Source of the DNA: Chitinophaga sp. S165
GTDB lineage: Bacteria > Bacteroidota > Bacteroidia > Chitinophagales > Chitinophagaceae
Assembly: GCF_003182155.1 (NCBI RefSeq)
Contig: NZ_QGTG01000001.1
Coordinates: 2,042,991 to 2,106,990 of the forward strand
DNA: 64,000 nucleotides
Direction: 5' to 3'
A program made the translations under genes and the position numbers. Positions 60,769-64,000 of this stretch are shown here, one piece after another (within the stretch, counting starts at the first letter, position 1; every line of letters begins with the position of its first letter). Under the pieces are notes generated by a model. The model worked only from the letters and a program-made list of their open reading frames with translations. It searched no databases and was not told the origin of the DNA.

Positions 60769-61878
60769 CTAATGGACTAACGCTATAACCAGCCTGTCCA
60801 CTTCTTCCATAGTATTGAAACTATGCAATACGATCCGTAAACGTTCCTTCCCTTTCGGAACTGTAGGATGGAGAATAGGCCGCACGTCCAGCCCCGCTTC
60901 CTGTAAGCTTGCCGCTAGCGTACGCGTGGCTTCGTTTCCTGGCGAGAGGACGATCTGAATGGGCGTTTCACTATATAATGTACTGAGCCCTGCTACTCCT
61001 TTCCTGAAATGAGTAATTAACGAAGTCAGGTGCTCACGGGCGGCATGCATATAAGGGAACAGCTCATAACTGGCCACAATTGCGGCTATGGCTGTCGGTG
61101 GCAGTGAAGTGGTATAAATAAATGATCTCGAAAAATTAATAAGGAAATCTCGCAGATGAGGACTGCCCAACACAACCGCTCCATGACAACCTAACGCTTT
61201 ACCAAATGTATGCACACGTGCAAAACAGGCATTCTGCAATTGAAGGTGCTGCACAAGCCCCTCTCCTTTTGCTCCTACTACGCCGGTGGCGTGTGCTTCA
61301 TCCACGATCAGGTGCGCCCCGTATTGCTCACAGATAGCTGCTATTTCTTTCAACGGCGCCATATCTCCATCCATAGAATAGACAGATTCAACAGCCACAA
61401 ATGTATTGCCCGTAGCATGCTGCAGTTTCTTCTGCAGATCTGCTACATCATTATGTAAAAAAGAAAATGCCTGCGCCTTTGACAAACGGATACCATCCCT
61501 GATAGAGGCATGAATCAGCTGATCGTAAATGATGGTATCTCCCTTCTGGGGTACAGAAGAAAACAGTCCAAGATTAGCGTCATAACCGGAATTGTAGATC
61601 AGGCCAGCGCCACTCTGATGAAAGGTAGCCAGCATGATCTCTGCTTCTTCGATCCAGGCATAGTTTCCAGCCAGCAGGCGCGATCCTGTACTGCCATGCA
61701 TATACGGTCTTGCCTGTAATAATGTATGGACTCCTTCCTGCATCGCTGCACTATGTGCCAGGCCCAGGTAGTCATTGGAACAGAAATCCACTGCACCGGG
61801 AGCCGGAAGCCGCAACTGCCGGAAAGCATGTTGCTCCTGGCGCTGCGCTAATTGCTGTAAAAGAAAAGCTTCTTTCAT
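60769..61878 (-). CDS. bioF: 8-amino-7-oxononanoate synthase-like alpha-oxoamine synthase
   Basis: 369 residues. PLP-fold features are DFCSNDYLGLA, HGSTGSRLLAG, YNSGYDANLG, VVDEAHATG (D193, H196) and the PLP lysine K227 (HTFGKALGCHGA). This pattern suits BioF, which joins pimeloyl thioester and alanine in biotin synthesis; KBL or serine palmitoyltransferase are other members of the fold. The other bio genes are not in the window. It is divergent from miaE, with only 26 bases between the starts. Confidence 0.88.
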   Translation of the reverse strand: MKEAFLLQQLAQRQEQHAFRQLRLPAPGAVDFCSNDYLGLAHSAAMQEGVHTLLQARPYMHGSTGSRLLAGNYAWIEEAEIMLATFHQSGAGLIYNSGYDANLGLFSSVPQKGDTIIYDQLIHASIRDGIRLSKAQAFSFLHNDVADLQKKLQHATGNTFVAVESVYSMDGDMAPLKEIAAICEQYGAHLIVDEAHATGVVGAKGEGLVQHLQLQNACFARVHTFGKALGCHGAVVLGSPHLRDFLINFSRSFIYTTSLPPTAIAAIVASYELFPYMHAAREHLTSLITHFRKGVAGLSTLYSETPIQIVLSPGNEATRTLAASLQEAGLDVRPILHPTVPKGKERLRIVLHSFNTMEEVDRLVIALVH

Positions 61879-61904
61879 CTCCCAAAGCTAAGTAACTTTG
61901 CCCT

Positions 61905-62501
61905 ATGAGTAAAGTGTCCATTTTAGGTCTGCACCTTCCTACTGATCCCCGCTGGGTAAACCTGGCCGCTATTTCCCTGGAAGAAGTTCTGACAGATCAT
62001 GCCTTCTGCGAACAAAAAGCCGCCACATCCTGCATCTCCCTGATACAGCGCTATCCCGAAAAGGACAGGCTGGTACAGGAATTAGCGCCTATTGTAACAG
62101 AAGAATGGGGACACTTCCGCCAGGTATTGGCCGAGATGCGCAAACGCGGTTATACACTGGGAAGACAGCGGAAAGACGTGTATGTTAATGCCCTGATGAC
62201 ACATCAGCAGAAAGGTGGCGACCCGCAATCAGTACTGCTGGACAGACTGCTCATCTTTGCTCTGATCGAAGCCCGCAGTTGCGAGCGTTTCCGCTTGCTG
62301 AGCGAGGGATTGGAAGATGATTATCTGCGGGAATTCTACCGTAAGTTCATGATATCTGAAGCAGGCCACTATCGCCTCTTTATAGATCTCGCCAATGAGT
62401 ACGTACCGGAAGACAAAGTAAGGACCCGCTGGCAGGAATGGCTGAATATAGAAGCTGAGATCATCAATAACCTGGAGGTCAGAGGTGACAGGATGCACTA
62501 G
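61905..62501 (+). CDS. miaE: tRNA-(ms2io6A37) hydroxylase
   Basis: 198 residues, the normal MiaE length. A ferritin-like diiron four-helix bundle is visible: ISLEEVLTDHAFCEQKAATSCISLIQ, VTEEWGHFRQVLAEMRKRGY, and LLIFALIEARSCERFRLLSEGLEDDYLREFYRKFMISEAGHYRLFIDLA. The Glu and His of these segments form the iron site. It hydroxylates the isopentenyl group of adenosine 37 in tRNAs that read U-starting codons. Its stop overlaps that of the convergent patatin-type gene in a single CTAG. Confidence 0.95.
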   Translation: MSKVSILGLHLPTDPRWVNLAAISLEEVLTDHAFCEQKAATSCISLIQRYPEKDRLVQELAPIVTEEWGHFRQVLAEMRKRGYTLGRQRKDVYVNALMTHQQKGGDPQSVLLDRLLIFALIEARSCERFRLLSEGLEDDYLREFYRKFMISEAGHYRLFIDLANEYVPEDKVRTRWQEWLNIEAEIINNLEVRGDRMH

Positions 62502-64000
62502 AAATTGAAGCCGATGTTCACATACATCCGCAAACGGCCATCCTGATCGCAATACATCACGGAGGCTTCTATTGGTCCGAGGAAGGAGGAATAACCTCCT
62601 GTCAATCCGTACCCACTCATGTACTTATACTTAGCGGAAACATCTCCCAGGAAATCGTATAAAGCTACACCTGCACGGGGAATGGCATAGGTGTTCCGCA
62701 TGAACTCATATTGATAGGATAACTGGATGGTAGCTGCACTTGATGTCGTGATCTCAGCCTCCCTGATACCCACTATCGGCAGCTGATTGCGGATGACGTT
62801 ATTCAGCCCTCCCAATAAGAATGCATTCACAGGGCCCTGGCGGTGACTGAAGTTGGCTGCGCCTCCCAACTGTACCTGCAAAGTACCGTTGTAATTGAAA
62901 GGGATATTGTACTTCATCTGCATCAGCGTACGCTGATAATTATTGAAATTGTAATTATAATCTTCCGGCAATACCTCAACCCCGTCTTTATAGAGACGGT
63001 ATCCCTCCTGCTGACGATATACCCAGCCAGATTCCAGCTGGAAATCTACACCACGACGCGGATAAACCTTCCTGTCGAGGGAGTTAATACCGACATACAC
63101 ATAACTGTTCATCTGATTGCCATTTCCTCTCAGCACTTCAACAGATTCGTACCGGGGATTGATATTCAGAAACTCATAGCGTGAACCAATACCCACTGCC
63201 ATCATGCTGTTCAGTGTGTACTGGAAACGGATATCACCACTCAGATATTTCAGGTGATATTCCATCTGCCGTTTATAGTCTTTATATAAGGTTAGCGCAT
63301 TGTCCTCGAAATAGCCACCAAGCCCAAACCCAAAGTTCCTTTTCGGACCCAGGTATTTAAAGAACTCTGCCAATACCCGCGGATTTTCTCCTATTGCCAC
63401 ACTCACAAATGCACGGGAGTTCGGTACAACGAAGTTGCGCTGTGTAATGTTCATGATAGCACTGGCATTGGTAAAGCTGTTATATTGCAAGGCGAATTTC
63501 ACGTAGGTCAGCGGGTTCTCTTCTACTGAAATATCCATCACACTTTTACCATCTCCTTTTGGTTCCAGCTGATAGGTGATCATCTTGTAAAAACGGGTAC
63601 CAAATACGTTCAGCACCGCTTCCTTGATATCAGTAGGTGTGTAACATCCTCCTTTCAGTAATCCTAATCTTCCGAGGAAAAAGCTTTCGTCAGAATGTAC
63701 CAGGCCCGTTACTTTTATATCCGTCAGTTCTATGTCGGGCGTGAAGGGTAAGCGGTTCTTGCGGAAAGGTGTTTCCGGCGGATAAAGCGCGTTTAATGAA
63801 TCTGCCATCTGTTTGAATACAGGGTACAATTCAGCGCCTTTTTTCTTGCCGATATCCAGCAGAGAATCCACACTGCCAAAGCTGGCAGCGCTATAATTAT
63901 CCAGGTGATGCTGAATGTAGATGTCCGTTAGCTTTTTTGCCTGCTTAAAATCATCTGCATCTTTATAGAAACCAAGTTGGTAGATAATATCCAGTGGCGT
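62498..64000 (-). CDS. Patatin-like phospholipase with outer-membrane barrel, C-terminal part only
   Basis: The frame is open to base 64000, so the N-terminal patatin domain lies beyond the window; the first GTG seen in frame is internal. The visible ~500 residues start with LDIIYQLGFYKDADD and NYSAASFGSVDSLLDIGKKKG, segments common near the end of the patatin domain in these proteins. A POTRA-like segment (DIELTDIKVTGLVHSDESFF) and a BamA/Sam50-like barrel (about 16 strands, ending MYVNIGFNF) follow. Such proteins are Bacteroidota surface phospholipases that may transport or display their own lipase domain. The stop overlaps the miaE stop. Confidence 0.88.
   Translation of the reverse strand, partial: TPLDIIYQLGFYKDADDFKQAKKLTDIYIQHHLDNYSAASFGSVDSLLDIGKKKGAELYPVFKQMADSLNALYPPETPFRKNRLPFTPDIELTDIKVTGLVHSDESFFLGRLGLLKGGCYTPTDIKEAVLNVFGTRFYKMITYQLEPKGDGKSVMDISVEENPLTYVKFALQYNSFTNASAIMNITQRNFVVPNSRAFVSVAIGENPRVLAEFFKYLGPKRNFGFGLGGYFEDNALTLYKDYKRQMEYHLKYLSGDIRFQYTLNSMMAVGIGSRYEFLNINPRYESVEVLRGNGNQMNSYVYVGINSLDRKVYPRRGVDFQLESGWVYRQQEGYRLYKDGVEVLPEDYNYNFNNYQRTLMQMKYNIPFNYNGTLQVQLGGAANFSHRQGPVNAFLLGGLNNVIRNQLPIVGIREAEITTSSAATIQLSYQYEFMRNTYAIPRAGVALYDFLGDVSAKYKYMSGYGLTGGYSSFLGPIEASVMYCDQDGRLRMYVNIGFNF

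Noticed and set aside
1-64000. CRISPR arrays, insertion sequences, rRNA, diversity-generating elements
   Set aside because: No regularly spaced identical repeats beyond the three 21-bp-spaced iterons, no transposase-like or reverse transcriptase proteins, and no rRNA sequence was found.

Overview
The window looks like chromosomal DNA of a Bacteroidota bacterium, most likely a Chitinophaga-type member of the Chitinophagaceae. The reasons are a SusC/SusD pair with an ECF sigma/FecR regulator, a type IX secretion sorting tail on a glucanase, several TAnnTTTG promoter boxes typical of the phylum, many secreted or lipoprotein genes of Bacteroidota-specific families, and weak Shine-Dalgarno signals. 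No rRNA, CRISPR array, insertion sequence, reverse transcriptase or prophage was seen.

Layout. 1-5.1 kb: the 3' end of a LacI-type repressor, two tandem duplicated secreted proteins, and a lipoprotein/DUF4836-like pair. 5.0-5.66 kb: a gene-free stretch with a terminator, three direct repeats spaced exactly 21 bp, and a perfect 42-bp palindrome. 5.66-15.0 kb: a polysaccharide utilisation locus (sigma factor, FecR anti-sigma, STN-containing SusC, SusD, multidomain GH16 glucanase), probably for a beta-1,3-glucan. 15.1-21.2 kb: a PQQ-type sugar dehydrogenase and a cytoplasmic PAS kinase / single-domain response regulator / PAS kinase cassette. 21.6-31.3 kb: housekeeping and regulatory genes (zwf, AraC, exported VOC protein, acyltransferase, DHFR-like protein, Ppx/GppA, cupin, rpiA, atypical SDR). 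31.3-40 kb: a tRNA-like sequence, serine hydrolase, sulfatase, DUF1080 hydrolase, flavohaemoglobin (hmp) with a readable promoter and operator, and a DUF6265-like/YciI fusion. 39.7-44.6 kb: an AraC regulator divergent from a TolC-EmrA-EmrB-type efflux operon. 44.7-55.6 kb: mixed accessory genes, including a SUKH (SMI1/KNR4) protein, two Crp/Fnr regulators, and a C10 cysteine protease. 56-58.2 kb: a two-gene ATPase + HNH-like module beside tRNA-Lys. 58.3-64 kb: penicillin acylase, bioF, miaE, and the 3' part of a patatin-like phospholipase with an outer-membrane barrel.

How parts work together. The PUL encodes its own sensing chain: the STN domain of SusC would signal to FecR, which controls the sigma factor that drives SusCD and the glucanase. 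A perfect CRP-type half-site pair lies at the end of one Crp/Fnr gene, about -41 from a TAnnTTTG box serving the next gene, so that pair looks like a regulator and its activated target.

The best candidate for a little-described system is the 55.98-57.99 kb module. It has the gene order and motifs of Septu (PtuA/PtuB)-like defence, but the HNH partner lacks the usual zinc-binding CxxC pairs. The non-coding palindromes and iterons at 5.2-5.45, 27.3 and 38.5 kb, the odd tRNA-like gene at 31.3 kb, and an SDR whose catalytic Tyr is replaced by Thr are the other items worth attention.
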